The notes beneath the pieces were generated by a model. It was given only the letters and a program-made list of their open reading frames with translations. It ran no database searches and was not told the DNA's origin. Below are positions 1 through 9,066 of a stretch of DNA of 64,000 nt, one piece after another. Position 1 is the stretch's first letter. The number at the start of each line of letters is the position of its first letter. The stretch comes from Microbacterium enclense (lineage in GTDB: Bacteria; Actinomycetota; Actinomycetes; Actinomycetales; Microbacteriaceae): contig NZ_KQ758470.1 of NCBI RefSeq assembly GCF_001456955.1, positions 372,001 to 436,000 of the forward strand, in the 5' to 3' direction. The translations under genes were made by a program, and so were the position numbers.

Positions 1-2
1 CC

Positions 3-488
3 GTGGACGAGACCAGCCGATTCGAGCGAGACGACATCCGGCGCGCGGGCGAAGCCGCCGCCGCCCGTCCGCACGACACGACGCAGACCCACGACGCCGA
101 CCTGTCGTTCGTGCCCTTCGGTGCCGACCTCACCGAGGCCGAGCTCGAAGCCATCGACGCCCTGCCGTCGGGCGCCGCGTTGCTCATCGTGCGCTCCGGG
201 CCCACCACCGGCGCGCGCTACCTCCTCGACACCGACACCACCACGGTCGGACGCCACCCCGAGGCCGACCTGTTCTTCGACGACGTCACCGTCTCGCGAC
301 GGCACGCCGAGATCATCCGCACAGGGACGGCGTTCGAGATCGTCGACCAGCGTTCGCTCAACGGCAGCTACGTCAACGGCGAGCGCGTCGACCGCGCCGC
401 GCTCGTCAACGGCGCCGAGGTGCGCATCGGCAAGTTCCGCCTGAACTTCTTCGGTTCACCGGTCGACCTGCCGGCGGCTGCGCACTGA
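3..488 (+). CDS. garA: FHA-domain protein, GarA/OdhI-like
   Basis: A 161-residue cytosolic protein with a C-terminal forkhead-associated phosphothreonine-binding domain (about residues 60-150). The FHA hallmarks are visible: GR at 83-84, SRRH at 98-101 and NG at 120-121. GarA/OdhI proteins inhibit 2-oxoglutarate dehydrogenase and control glutamate dehydrogenase, switched by phosphorylation of an N-terminal Thr-Thr motif. Here a TTQT stretch at residues 26-29 is the candidate acceptor, though it is not the usual ETTS context. Length matches the family (about 160). The GTG start lies 3 nt from the window edge, so an upstream start cannot be excluded. The stop overlaps the next MerR gene by 1 nt, as in the mycobacterial Rv1827-Rv1828 order. 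Family call is firm; the specific GarA role is inferred. Confidence 0.82.
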   Translation: MDETSRFERDDIRRAGEAAAARPHDTTQTHDADLSFVPFGADLTEAELEAIDALPSGAALLIVRSGPTTGARYLLDTDTTTVGRHPEADLFFDDVTVSRRHAEIIRTGTAFEIVDQRSLNGSYVNGERVDRAALVNGAEVRIGKFRLNFFGSPVDLPAAAH

Positions 489-1174
489 TGGCGGCAGCCC
501 CGTCCCGTAGTCGTCAGACGGCTGCGGGGCTGCTCAGCATCGGTCAGGTGCTCGCGCGTCTCACTCCGGATTTCCCGGCGCTCACCTCCAGCAAGCTCCG
601 TTTCCTCGAGGTGCAGGGGATCGTCTCGCCGACGAGGACCGAGTCGGGCTACCGCAAGTTCTCACCCGCGGACCTCGAACGACTGCGCCTGGCGCTGACC
701 CTGCAGCGCGACCACTACCTTCCGCTCGTCGTCATCCGCGACTACCTGGCCGACCTCGACGCGGGCCGCAACCCGGCACCGCCCACCTCGATGCCGTCCA
801 TGACGAGCGCCCCGCGTCGTTACCGCCGCGACGAGCTGCTCGCCGCCGCCGGCGCCGGTCCGCAGCTCCTCAACGACGCCGTGAGCACCGGTGTCATCGC
901 CGCGGCCGAAAGCTACCCCGAGCAGGCGGTGACGCTCCTGCGCGCCCTCGTCGCCCTCGACCGCCACGGGATCGAGCCGCGGCACGTGCGCGCCCTGCGT
1001 CAGAGCGCCGAGCGCGAGGTGTCGCTGGTGGAGTCTGCGCTGTCGGCGCTCCTGCGTCGACCCGACGCGCCGTCGCGGGCCCGCGCGAGCGAGCTCGCCC
1101 CCGAGCTCGCGGCGCGGCTCGACGAGGTGCGCACGTTGTTCGTCCGCGACGCGCTGGAGCGGATGCTGTCCTGA
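488..1174 (+). CDS. ftsR: MerR-family regulator, FtsR (Rv1828)-like
   Basis: A 228-residue regulator with an N-terminal winged-helix MerR domain (about residues 15-85, including the SKLRFLEVQGIV recognition region and GYRKFSPADLERL wing). It is followed by a linker and a helical effector/dimer domain without obvious metal-binding cysteines. Its position directly after the FHA gene, with a 1-nt start-stop overlap, matches Rv1827-Rv1828 and the corynebacterial odhI-ftsR neighbourhood. FtsR of Corynebacterium glutamicum is known to activate ftsZ; a palindrome in front of ftsZ at 33636-33656 is a possible target here. No Rv1829-like (DUF151) gene intervenes before the second MerR gene. The MerR call is certain, the orthology likely. 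Confidence 0.83.
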   Translation: MAAAPSRSRQTAAGLLSIGQVLARLTPDFPALTSSKLRFLEVQGIVSPTRTESGYRKFSPADLERLRLALTLQRDHYLPLVVIRDYLADLDAGRNPAPPTSMPSMTSAPRRYRRDELLAAAGAGPQLLNDAVSTGVIAAAESYPEQAVTLLRALVALDRHGIEPRHVRALRQSAEREVSLVESALSALLRRPDAPSRARASELAPELAARLDEVRTLFVRDALERMLS

Positions 1175-1270
1175 TCGCGACACGCCGCGGCCCTCGGAGC
1201 GGATGTCATTGCCGGGGGACCCTCGCTGATCTAGCGTGGAAGCAACGAGCCGATGAGGAGGGACGCGAGC

Positions 1271-1816
1271 ATGAACGCTGGCGACGCACTCGGTGAACCC
1301 CGGTTCGCCACCGACCTCCTCTTCACCGACGGTCTGCCCGAGATGGACGACGACACCGGCTACCGCGGGGCCGTCGCCGCGCGCGCGGCCGGCATCACCT
1401 ACCGCCAGCTCGACTACTGGGCACGCACCGAGCTCGTCGTCCCGACCGTGCGCGGCGCGAGCGGATCGGGCTCGCAGCGCCTCTACGGGTTCCGCGACAT
1501 CCTCGTGCTGAAGCTCGTCAAGCGTCTGCTCGACACCGGCATCTCGCTGCAGCAGATTCGCACCGCGGTCGAGCAGCTGCGCGCCGCCGGCATCCGCGAT
1601 CTGGCCGGCACGACGCTCATGAGCGACGGCGCCTCGGTGTACCTCTGCACCTCGAACGACGAGGTCATCGACCTCGTCAGCCGCGGTCAGGGCGTCTTCG
1701 GCATCGCCGTGGGCAAGGTGCTCCGCGAGGTCGAGTCCACCCTCGTGGACTTCGAGACCGCGCAGCCCGACGCCGTCGACGAGCTCGCCGCGCGTCGCGC
1801 CGCCCGCACCGCCTGA
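1271..1816 (+). CDS. MerR-family regulator, Rv1830-like
   Basis: A 181-residue protein with a central MerR-type winged helix: a YRQLDYWARTEL helix-turn-helix, then a QRLYGFRDILVLKLVKRLLD wing. The C-terminal portion resembles the conserved tail of the Rv1830 family that lies beside garA/ftsR in actinobacteria. An in-frame ATG exists at 1253, but GAGGAGG at 1255-1261 sits 9 nt before the ATG at 1271, so that start was chosen. A TAGCGT -10-like hexamer lies near 1232-1237. The ligand and targets are unknown; it may act with or against the FtsR-like protein just upstream. Confidence 0.82.
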   Translation: MNAGDALGEPRFATDLLFTDGLPEMDDDTGYRGAVAARAAGITYRQLDYWARTELVVPTVRGASGSGSQRLYGFRDILVLKLVKRLLDTGISLQQIRTAVEQLRAAGIRDLAGTTLMSDGASVYLCTSNDEVIDLVSRGQGVFGIAVGKVLREVESTLVDFETAQPDAVDELAARRAARTA

Positions 1817-1890
1817 GCGCGACCCCGACTCTCCCGACGTGCGGATGCCACGGCATCCCGGTCTTCCGCCGTCTGCGTGCGGTGTCCTCG

Positions 1891-1960
1891 GTCGAGAAAC
1901 GCGACCCGCGGGCGGAAACGCCGCGTCGACGCGTTCTTCGCGGCGGATACCGTTTCTCGC
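1891..1960. repeat. 70-bp intergenic repeat, copy A
   Basis: Copy A of a pair. It starts with CGAGAAACG (1893-1901) and ends with the inverse CGTTTCTCG (1951-1959), so the ends form a 9-bp inverted repeat around a GC-rich core. Aligned by hand to copy B it is 59 of 70 identical with no gaps. Confidence 0.8.
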
Positions 1961-2049
1961 TGGGCTGCGCTGCGCTGCGCCGGCCCGGGTGCCTCGTGGT
2001 GCCGTCGCGGTGCTTCGCGGCGCCGGCGTGGTGCGGGCGTGGCGGGAGC

Positions 2050-2119
2050 GTCGATAAACGCGATTCGCGGGAGGAAACGCCGCGGCAATGCGTTTCTCGC
2101 AGCGGATGCCGTTTCTCGC
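2050..2119. repeat. 70-bp intergenic repeat, copy B
   Basis: Copy B, 159 bp downstream of copy A in the same orientation, 59 of 70 bases identical without gaps. The right end CGTTTCTCG is preserved and the left end has one change. An additional CGTTTCTCG occurs inside the unit. Confidence 0.8.
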
Positions 2120-2173
2120 GCGCGATCCACCCGGCGGTCGTGCCCGAGCGAGGCGAAACCGCGTCGAGAACGA

Positions 2174-2212
2174 CAGACGCCGCCCGGCTGCGGGGCAGCG
2201 GGACGGCGTCTG
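2174..2212 (-). terminator. Hairpin after the ParA-like gene
   Basis: CAGACGCCG (2174-2182) pairs perfectly with CGGCGTCTG (2204-2212). It lies 14 nt past the stop codon of the reverse-strand ParA-like gene. There is no clear U-run, which is common in high-GC actinobacteria. Confidence 0.55.
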
Positions 2213-2226
2213 GTGGAGCGCGGGGC

Positions 2227-3048
2227 TCAGGCCTGCGGGGCCTCGTTCGCCACGGGGATGCGGCCGGTGCGCACGATGCGGTCGAGCAGCGCGTCGAAAT
2301 CGGCGGCCAGCTCCTGGGCGGAGTCGCCGGGCCACACGTGCAGCGGCTTGGCGGCGCCCTGCGCCTGCTGCAGCGACGTGCGCTCCGGCAGCTGCGGGTT
2401 GAGCACGAGGGGGCCGAACATGTCGCGGAGCTCCTTGATGCGGAACTGGTGCTCGATCGACTGCGGGCGCACGCGATTGACCACGACACCGAGCGGCTGG
2501 AGGCGGGGCGAGAGGCCGCGGCGGATCTCTTCGATCGCGCGGAGGGCGCGGTCGGCGGCGGCGACGGAGAACAGGCCCGGCTCGGTGACGACGATGACGC
2601 GGTCGCTCGCCGCCCACGCGGTGCGCGTGAGGGCGTTGAGCGACGGGGCGCAGTCGATGAGCACGAGGTCGTACTCGCTCTCGATGGTCGCCAGGGCCTC
2701 TTCGAGCTTCCACACGTCGCGGACGCTGGGATGCGGGCCGTCGAAGTTGATGGCCGAGGGACTGCCGATCAGCACGTCGATGGTGCCGGGGTGCACCTTC
2801 GCCCACCCGCTGGAGGTGATCGCCTGACGCACGACCTTCTCTTTGGGGTTCGCCAGGACGTCGGCGATGTTGAGTCGGCCGGCCACCGAGATGTCCATGC
2901 CGGTCGACACGTCGGATTGGGGGTCGAGGTCGACGACGAGGGTGCGGACGCCCCGCGCGAAGGCTGCGGAAGCCAGCCCGAGTGTCACGGTCGTCTTGCC
3001 GACCCCGCCTTTGAGAGAGCTGACGGAGAGTACGTGCACGAGAGTCAA
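2227..3048 (-). CDS. ParA/MinD-type ATPase
   Basis: A 273-residue soluble P-loop ATPase of the ParA/Soj type. The deviant Walker A KGGVGKTT lies at residues 13-20, with the invariant signature lysine K13, and DLDPQSDVS at about 40-48 is the Walker A' motif. ParA proteins partition chromosomes, plasmids or protein cargo. No parB gene is adjacent, so the cargo is unknown and this is probably an orphan ParA rather than the chromosomal ParAB pair. The TTG start is preferred because GGAAGG lies about 5 nt upstream; a GTG nine nt downstream is possible. The gene diverges from pyc across a 59-bp promoter region. Confidence 0.85.
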   Translation of the reverse strand: MTLVHVLSVSSLKGGVGKTTVTLGLASAAFARGVRTLVVDLDPQSDVSTGMDISVAGRLNIADVLANPKEKVVRQAITSSGWAKVHPGTIDVLIGSPSAINFDGPHPSVRDVWKLEEALATIESEYDLVLIDCAPSLNALTRTAWAASDRVIVVTEPGLFSVAAADRALRAIEEIRRGLSPRLQPLGVVVNRVRPQSIEHQFRIKELRDMFGPLVLNPQLPERTSLQQAQGAAKPLHVWPGDSAQELAADFDALLDRIVRTGRIPVANEAPQA

Positions 3049-3107
3049 CGTTACCTTCCCCTAGGCTGTGAGCACATTCAGCCCCGCCAGATCGACGTGA
3101 GGTGCGC

Positions 3108-6100
3108 ATGTTTTCGAAGATCCTGGTCGCCAACCGCGGCGAGATCGCCATCCGTGCGTTCCGCGCCGCGTACGAGGTCGGAGCGCGCACGGTCGCGGTC
3201 TACCCCTACGAGGACCGCGCGTCGCTGCACCGGCTGAAGGCCGACGAGGCCTACCAGATCGGCGAGCGCGGCCACCCCGTGCGCGCCTACCTCGACGTCG
3301 ACGAGATCATCCGCGTCGCGCGCGAGTGCGGGGCGGATGCCATCTACCCGGGGTACGGCTTCCTGTCCGAGAACCCGGAGCTCGCCGAGAAGGCGCGCGC
3401 GCACGGCATCACCTTCATCGGCCCGCCCGCCGAGGTGCTCTCGATGGCCGGCAACAAGGTGACGGCCAAGGAGCACGCGATCGCCGCCGGCGTTCCGGTT
3501 CTGCGCTCCACGGCGGCCTCCGACGACATCGACGCGCTGCTCGTTCAGGCCGACGAGATCGGCTTCCCGCTGTTCGCCAAGGCCGTCGCGGGCGGCGGCG
3601 GTCGCGGCATGCGGCGCGTCGAGGCGAAGGGCGAGCTGGCGCCGGCCCTGGCCGAGGCGATGCGCGAGGCGCAGAGCGCGTTCGGCGACCCGCGCATGTT
3701 CCTCGAGCAGGCCGTGCAGCGTCCGCGTCACGTCGAGGTACAGATCCTCGCGGATGCCACCGGCGAGACGGTCCATCTCTTCGAGCGCGACTGCTCGGTG
3801 CAGCGGCGCCACCAGAAGGTCATCGAGATCGCTCCGGCACCGAACCTCGACGAGAGCGTCCGTCGCGACCTGCACCGCTACGCCGTCGCCTTCGCCCGCT
3901 CGATCGGGTATCAGAACGCCGGCACCGTGGAATTCCTCCTCGAGACGGCGGGCCCGCGCGCGGGCGAGGTCGTCTTCATCGAGATGAACCCCCGCATCCA
4001 GGTCGAGCACACGGTGACCGAGGAGGTCACCGACGTCGACCTGGTGCAGTCGCAGATGCGCATCGCCGCCGGGCAGACCCTCGCCGACCTCCATCTGCTG
4101 CAGGACGACATCCACCTGCGCGGCGCCGCCCTTCAGTGCCGCATCACCACCGAGGACCCCACGCAGGGCTTCCGCCCCGACACCGGCAAGATCACAACGT
4201 ACCGCTCGCCCGGTGGCGCCGGCATCCGTCTCGACGGCGGCACGACCGCCGCCGGGTCGCAGGTCAGTCCGCACTTCGACTCGATGCTGTCGAAGCTGTC
4301 GTGCCGCGGTCGCGACTTCCCGGCCGCGGTCGCCCGCGCCCGCCGTGCCCTGGCCGAGTTCCGCATCCGCGGCGTCTCGACCAACATCCCGTTCCTGCAG
4401 GCCGTGCTCGATGACCCGGCGTTCGTCGCCGGCGATCTCAGCACCTCGTTCATCGACGAACGGCCGGAGCTGCTCAAGGGGCGCGAGTCCAAGGACCGCG
4501 GAACGAAGATCCTCTCGTGGCTGGTCGACACCACGGTCAACCGCCCGAACGGCGAGAACCCGCTCTCGATCGACCCCGGCGCGAAGCTGCCCCGGCTCGA
4601 CCTCGCCGACCCCGCCCCCGCAGGATCGCGTCAGCGCCTGCAGCAGCTCGGCCCCGCCGGCTTCGCGAAGGCGCTGCGCGAGCAGACCGCGCTGGGCGTC
4701 ACCGAGACGACCTTCCGCGACGCGCACCAGTCGCTGCTGGCCACGCGCGTGCGCACCCGCGACCTCGTGCGCGTCGCTCCTCACGTCGCCCGCCTGACCC
4801 CGGAACTCCTGTCGGTCGAGGCGTGGGGCGGGGCGACGTACGACGTCGCGCTGCGCTTCCTCGGCGAAGACCCGTGGGAGCGCCTCGACGCGCTCCGCGA
4901 GGCGCTGCCGAACATCGCGATCCAGATGCTGCTGCGCGGGCGCAACACGGTGGGATACACGCCCTACCCCACCGAGGTCACCGATGCCTTCGTCGCCGAG
5001 GCGGCGGCATCCGGAGTCGACATCTTCCGCATCTTCGACGCCCTGAACGACGTGTCGCAGATGCGTCCGGCCATCGACGCGGTGCTGGCCACCGGCACCT
5101 CCGTCGCCGAGGTGGCCGTCTGCTACACGGGCGACCTGCTCGACCCGGCCGAGAAGCTCTACACGCTCGACTACTACCTCGGTCTCGCCGAGCAGATCGT
5201 CGACGCGGGGGCGCACATCCTCGCCGTCAAAGACATGGCGGGCTTGCTGCGCCCCGCCGCCGCGGCGAAGCTCGTGTCGGCACTGCGCGAGCGCTTCGAC
5301 CTGCCCGTCCACGTGCACACGCACGACACCGCCGGCGGACAGCTCGCCACCTTGCTGGCCGCGTCGGCGGCGGGGGCGGATGCCGTGGATGCCGCGGCGG
5401 CGCCGATGGCGGGCACCACGAGCCAGCCGTCATTGTCGGCGCTCGTCGCCGCGCTCGCGCACACCGAACGCGACACCGGCCTCGATCTCGGTGCCGTGAG
5501 CGACCTCGAGCCCTACTGGGAGGCGGTGCGTCATCTGTACCGACCGTTCGAGTCGGGTCTCGCAGGTCCGACCGGCCGCGTGTACCGTCACGAGATCCCC
5601 GGCGGGCAGCTGTCCAACCTGCGTCAGCAGGCGATCGCGCTGGGTCTCGCCGACGATTTCGAGCTCATCGAAGACATGTACGCCGCCGCCGACCGCATCC
5701 TGGGACGGGTGCCCAAGGTTACGCCGTCGTCGAAGGTCGTGGGCGATCTCGCCCTGCACCTCGCCGCGGTCAAGGCCGACCCGGCCGATTTCGAACAGAA
5801 CCCCGAGAAGTACGACGTGCCCGACTCCGTCGTGTCGTTCATGGCCGGCGAACTCGGCGACCTGCCGGGCGGATGGCCCGAACCGTTCCGTTCCAAGGTG
5901 CTCGCGGGGCGGGATGCCAAGACGGGCGTCACCCCGCTGTCCGACGACGACACCACCGCATTGGCGGGGGAGTCGGGTGAGCGGCGAGCGCGCCTGAACC
6001 GCCTGCTCTTCCCGGGGCCGACGCGCACCTTCGACGAGATGCGCGCGAGCTTCGGCGACCTCAGCGTGCTCGACACCGCCGACTACCTGTACGGACTGCG

Positions 6101-6515
6101 CCCGGGCGGAGAGCACGTGGTCGAGATCGAGCGAGGCGTGCAGTTGTTCGTCGGGCTCGAGGCCATCGGCGACGCCGACGACAAGGGCATGCGCACGGTC
6201 ATGACGACCCTCAACGGTCAACTGCGACCGGTGTTCGTGCGCGACCGCTCCATCGACGTCGAGGCGCGCCAGGCCGAGAAGGCCGACACGTCGAAGCCGG
6301 GTCAGGTCGCGGCGCCGTTCTCGGGCGTGGTGACCTTGAAGGCGGCGTCCGGCGATCGCGTCGCGGCGGGGCAGGCGGTGGCCTCGATCGAGGCGATGAA
6401 GATGGAGGCGGCGATCACCTCCCCGATCGACGGGGTGGTCGAGCGTGTCGCAATCGGTACCACACAGCAGGTGGAAGCGGGAGACCTTTTGCTGGTGATC
6501 CGCCCCGCGCAGTAG
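3108..6515 (+). CDS. pyc: Pyruvate carboxylase
   Basis: A 1135-residue single-chain enzyme that makes oxaloacetate from pyruvate, bicarbonate and ATP (anaplerosis). Domain order is biotin carboxylase (about 1-450; MFSKILVANRGEIAIRAF start, GGGGRGMR glycine loop, EMNPRIQVEHTVTEE), carboxyltransferase (about 520-970, from ETTFRDAHQSLLATR), and a C-terminal biotinyl domain with EAMKMEA. The biotinylated lysine is near residue 1098. Length is typical of the family. GTG codons lie just upstream, but GAGG at 3099-3102 is 5 nt before the ATG at 3108. Divergent from the ParA-like gene; a TAGGCT -10-like box lies at 3062-3067. Confidence 0.97.
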   Translation: MFSKILVANRGEIAIRAFRAAYEVGARTVAVYPYEDRASLHRLKADEAYQIGERGHPVRAYLDVDEIIRVARECGADAIYPGYGFLSENPELAEKARAHGITFIGPPAEVLSMAGNKVTAKEHAIAAGVPVLRSTAASDDIDALLVQADEIGFPLFAKAVAGGGGRGMRRVEAKGELAPALAEAMREAQSAFGDPRMFLEQAVQRPRHVEVQILADATGETVHLFERDCSVQRRHQKVIEIAPAPNLDESVRRDLHRYAVAFARSIGYQNAGTVEFLLETAGPRAGEVVFIEMNPRIQVEHTVTEEVTDVDLVQSQMRIAAGQTLADLHLLQDDIHLRGAALQCRITTEDPTQGFRPDTGKITTYRSPGGAGIRLDGGTTAAGSQVSPHFDSMLSKLSCRGRDFPAAVARARRALAEFRIRGVSTNIPFLQAVLDDPAFVAGDLSTSFIDERPELLKGRESKDRGTKILSWLVDTTVNRPNGENPLSIDPGAKLPRLDLADPAPAGSRQRLQQLGPAGFAKALREQTALGVTETTFRDAHQSLLATRVRTRDLVRVAPHVARLTPELLSVEAWGGATYDVALRFLGEDPWERLDALREALPNIAIQMLLRGRNTVGYTPYPTEVTDAFVAEAAASGVDIFRIFDALNDVSQMRPAIDAVLATGTSVAEVAVCYTGDLLDPAEKLYTLDYYLGLAEQIVDAGAHILAVKDMAGLLRPAAAAKLVSALRERFDLPVHVHTHDTAGGQLATLLAASAAGADAVDAAAAPMAGTTSQPSLSALVAALAHTERDTGLDLGAVSDLEPYWEAVRHLYRPFESGLAGPTGRVYRHEIPGGQLSNLRQQAIALGLADDFELIEDMYAAADRILGRVPKVTPSSKVVGDLALHLAAVKADPADFEQNPEKYDVPDSVVSFMAGELGDLPGGWPEPFRSKVLAGRDAKTGVTPLSDDDTTALAGESGERRARLNRLLFPGPTRTFDEMRASFGDLSVLDTADYLYGLRPGGEHVVEIERGVQLFVGLEAIGDADDKGMRTVMTTLNGQLRPVFVRDRSIDVEARQAEKADTSKPGQVAAPFSGVVTLKAASGDRVAAGQAVASIEAMKMEAAITSPIDGVVERVAIGTTQQVEAGDLLLVIRPAQ

Positions 6516-6522
6516 CCTGGGA

Positions 6523-6542
6523 GGGGGCGCTTTCGCGCCCTC
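6523..6542 (+). terminator. Hairpin after pyc
   Basis: GGGCGC (6525-6530), loop TTTC, GCGCCC (6535-6540), extended to 8 pairs with one G-T. It lies 8 nt after the pyc stop and 20 nt before the next start, so it may attenuate rather than fully end transcription. Confidence 0.5.
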
Positions 6543-6561
6543 TTCCCGTTTGGAGACTGCA

Positions 6562-9066
6562 GTGACCCCCGACCGCACCGACGCGAACCCCGACGAGAAC
6601 GCCGAGCACGGCGTCCTCGACGAGAGCGGGAATCTCGACACCGCGAGCATCACGATCCTCGGTGGGCACATCGCGCAGGTCAACGTCGACCTGCCGATGG
6701 CCGCGGACGACGACGTCGACGACGACGTCATCGAAGACGAGATCCCCATCGACGCCGCCGACCTCCCCCTCCTCGACGCCCCGTACGAACGGCGTCCCGA
6801 CGGCGCGCAGCACGAGATCGCCCACGCACACCACGTCGAGACGCTCCCGACCGGCGACATCATCCTCGAACCGCACGACGACACACCTCACGGCGACGAC
6901 TCGTCGAACGGGGAGCACGCCTCGGGCGACGTGCACGATGCGGAACTCGTCGACGAGGGCGACGCTGACATTCCGTCGACCGGTTTCGAGTCGTCCCCAG
7001 CGGATGCCGATGGACGCACCGCGTCCGAGCCGGCGGCCGAGGCCCCTGCCGACCACGGCCAGTCCGTCTGGAGCGAGCCCGAGGAGCACGACGCCGGCGA
7101 GGCGTCGGGGAACGGTGATGTCGGTCACGCTGTCGCCGCGCAGACGGACGACGGTGCGTCGGATGCCGGGGGCATGGACGTCCGCGCAGACGACCTGCAT
7201 GACGCGGACATCGTCGACGACGTGGAGCTCTTCGAAGCCGACGCGGTCGACCCTGGGGACATCGACGTCATGAGCAAAGACGAGGCGCCGGCCGACGCGG
7301 CCGAGCCCGTCGACGGCGACGTCACGGACGCGGACGAGGTGCCGGCCGACGCGACCGAGCCCCTCGACGGCGACGTCTCGGGTAAGTCACCGGCCGATGG
7401 AGGCTTCACTGACCGCGAACGCACCGACGCCGCCGAGACCGCCGACGGAGCCGCACTGACCCACGCGCCGTGGGTGCCCGCGACCGTCCCGGCCGTCGCC
7501 GACGTGCGCCCCGCCGATGAGCGCGCCGCGGCGAACGCGTCGGTCGATTCCGGCGAGCGCGAGCGAGACGACGACGTCGCCGACGCGCACCTCACGAACG
7601 CGGTGGAAGACGAGCCGGTGACGGATCAGACGGAGGACGACGTGGCATCCCCCCAGGAGAACGACACCGCCGGCGCAGTGAGTTCCGATCGGAACCCGGC
7701 CCGCTCCTCGGGCGAAGCTGAGCCGGCGACCGCCCCCGTCGCGGCGGTTACCCCGGTCACGGGCTCCGTGCCGCCGGCCGCTCCCGGTACCGGTGCCGTT
7801 CCGACGGGCGCTCCCGCCACGGGTTCCGCGCCGGTGACCGCACCCGCTGCCGGTCCTGCGTCCGGCTCGGGCTCAGCGCCGGCGGCCGATTCCCCGGCGC
7901 CCACGGGGCCGGTTCCCGCCACCCGCGCCGAGCGCGCGGCAACCGGGGCGATCGGCACCGTCCCGCTCACGCGGCGCGGCGCGCACCAGGCCGACGAGGC
8001 GGCGCGCGCCGCCGACGAGGCCGCCCGCGTCGACCGCGCGCACGCGATGGAACGCGTGCGCACGCCCGCGGCCGAGGTCACCCTGACCTCGAAGCGCATC
8101 GGCCAGATCGACGACGCGCGCGAGAGCTCCGATCTGCTCACCGCCGACCGGCTGCTCGACCCGCGCCAGATCGCCAAGCCCGAGCCCGAGGGGCTCTGGC
8201 AGCAGCTGGTGTATTCGATGTCGGGGCACCGCATCAACCTCGGCGACGGCCGCAAGGCGCGTGAGCGCAAAGACCTCGACCGCCGGATCGCCGCTCCGCT
8301 CGCGGGCGGGGCGCGCTTCGTGCCCGTGCTCTCGCGCAAGGGCGGCGTCGGCAAGACCACGGTCACCTCGCTTCTGGGCATGGCTCTCGCCGATGCGCGC
8401 GACGACCGCATCATCGCCGTCGACGCCAACCCCGACCGGGGCACGCTCGCCGATCGTGCTGGCCGGCCCAACGGACGCACCGTTCGCGACCTGGTGCGCG
8501 CCCACGAGGAGGTCGCGGGCTACAACGACGTCTCCTCGATCGTCGCGCGCGACGCCACGCGCCTCGACGTGCTGGCATCCGATGCCGATCCGCGGGTGTC
8601 GGAAGCCTTCAGCGACGACGACTATCGGCGGGTCGCCGATGTGGCCGCGCACTACTACTCCATCGTTCTCACCGACACCGGCACGGGGATCGTCCACTCG
8701 GTGATGGGGGCGACCCTCGAACTCGCCGACACCATCGTCATCGTCGCCGGGCTGTCGGTCGACGAAGCACGCCTGGCATCCGAGACGCTCACGTGGCTCG
8801 AGACGAACGGCTACGCCGCCCGGGTGCGTGACGCCGTGGTGGTGCTGAACAACTCGCGCCCCGGGGCCCCTCTCGTGCGCGAGAGCGAACTCGAAGCGCA
8901 CTTCCGCTCGAGGGTGCGCACCGTCATCCGGATGCCGTACGACGCACGGATCGCCGCGGGCAGCGCCATCGCCTTCCGCGACCTCCAGCCGTCGACCCGT
9001 CAGGCCGCGCGCGAGCTCGCCGCCGCCGTGGTCGAGGGCCTGCGTTCCCCGGTGGCGGCGGCATGA
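6562..9066 (+). CDS. MinD/ParA-like ATPase with long acidic N-terminus
   Basis: An 834-residue protein. Residues 1-380 are disordered-looking and very rich in Asp, Glu, Ala and Val, and about 380-460 form an Ala/Pro/Thr/Gly-rich linker. The C-terminal third is a MinD/ParA-like ATPase with [13 protein letters not shown] as deviant Walker A and [16 protein letters not shown] after it. The stretch [18 protein letters not shown] just before the ATPase resembles the pre-ATPase segment of type VII secretion EspI-like proteins, but no ESX gene is in the window. A 54-nt tandem duplication lies in the acidic part (7279-7386). A TTG at 6550 is possible, but GGAG at 6552-6555 supports the GTG at 6562. 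The stop overlaps def by 4 nt. The function is unknown. Confidence 0.8.
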   Translation: MTPDRTDANPDENAEHGVLDESGNLDTASITILGGHIAQVNVDLPMAADDDVDDDVIEDEIPIDAADLPLLDAPYERRPDGAQHEIAHAHHVETLPTGDIILEPHDDTPHGDDSSNGEHASGDVHDAELVDEGDADIPSTGFESSPADADGRTASEPAAEAPADHGQSVWSEPEEHDAGEASGNGDVGHAVAAQTDDGASDAGGMDVRADDLHDADIVDDVELFEADAVDPGDIDVMSKDEAPADAAEPVDGDVTDADEVPADATEPLDGDVSGKSPADGGFTDRERTDAAETADGAALTHAPWVPATVPAVADVRPADERAAANASVDSGERERDDDVADAHLTNAVEDEPVTDQTEDDVASPQENDTAGAVSSDRNPARSSGEAEPATAPVAAVTPVTGSVPPAAPGTGAVPTGAPATGSAPVTAPAAGPASGSGSAPAADSPAPTGPVPATRAERAATGAIGTVPLTRRGAHQADEAARAADEAARVDRAHAMERVRTPAAEVTLTSKRIGQIDDARESSDLLTADRLLDPRQIAKPEPEGLWQQLVYSMSGHRINLGDGRKARERKDLDRRIAAPLAGGARFVPVLSRKGGVGKTTVTSLLGMALADARDDRIIAVDANPDRGTLADRAGRPNGRTVRDLVRAHEEVAGYNDVSSIVARDATRLDVLASDADPRVSEAFSDDDYRRVADVAAHYYSIVLTDTGTGIVHSVMGATLELADTIVIVAGLSVDEARLASETLTWLETNGYAARVRDAVVVLNNSRPGAPLVRESELEAHFRSRVRTVIRMPYDARIAAGSAIAFRDLQPSTRQAARELAAAVVEGLRSPVAAA
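7279..7386 (+). repeat. 54-nt in-frame tandem duplication
   Basis: Two adjacent 54-nt units (7279-7332 and 7333-7386) encode [15 protein letters not shown] and [15 protein letters not shown]. They keep frame and acidity within the disordered region of the ATPase gene. A recent slippage or unequal exchange is likely. Confidence 0.75.

Larger units (their letters stand above)
1817..2226. other. 410-bp gene-free gap with repeats
   Basis: The gap separates the second MerR gene from the convergent ParA-like gene. It contains two 70-bp repeats (1891-1960 and 2050-2119), a GC-rich spacer with GCTGC runs between them, and a hairpin at 2174-2212 that probably terminates the ParA gene. Open frames here are on both strands and overlap the repeats; none has a ribosome binding site or a recognisable product. 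Confidence 0.7.

Noticed and set aside
662..3190. Long reverse frame of 842 codons over the MerR genes and the ParA-like gene
   Set aside because: It overlaps well-supported genes in another frame, has no ribosome-binding site, and its product resembles no family.
3078..5324. Reverse frame of 748 codons inside pyc
   Set aside because: Antisense shadow of the pyruvate carboxylase gene; composition is typical of GC-driven spurious frames.
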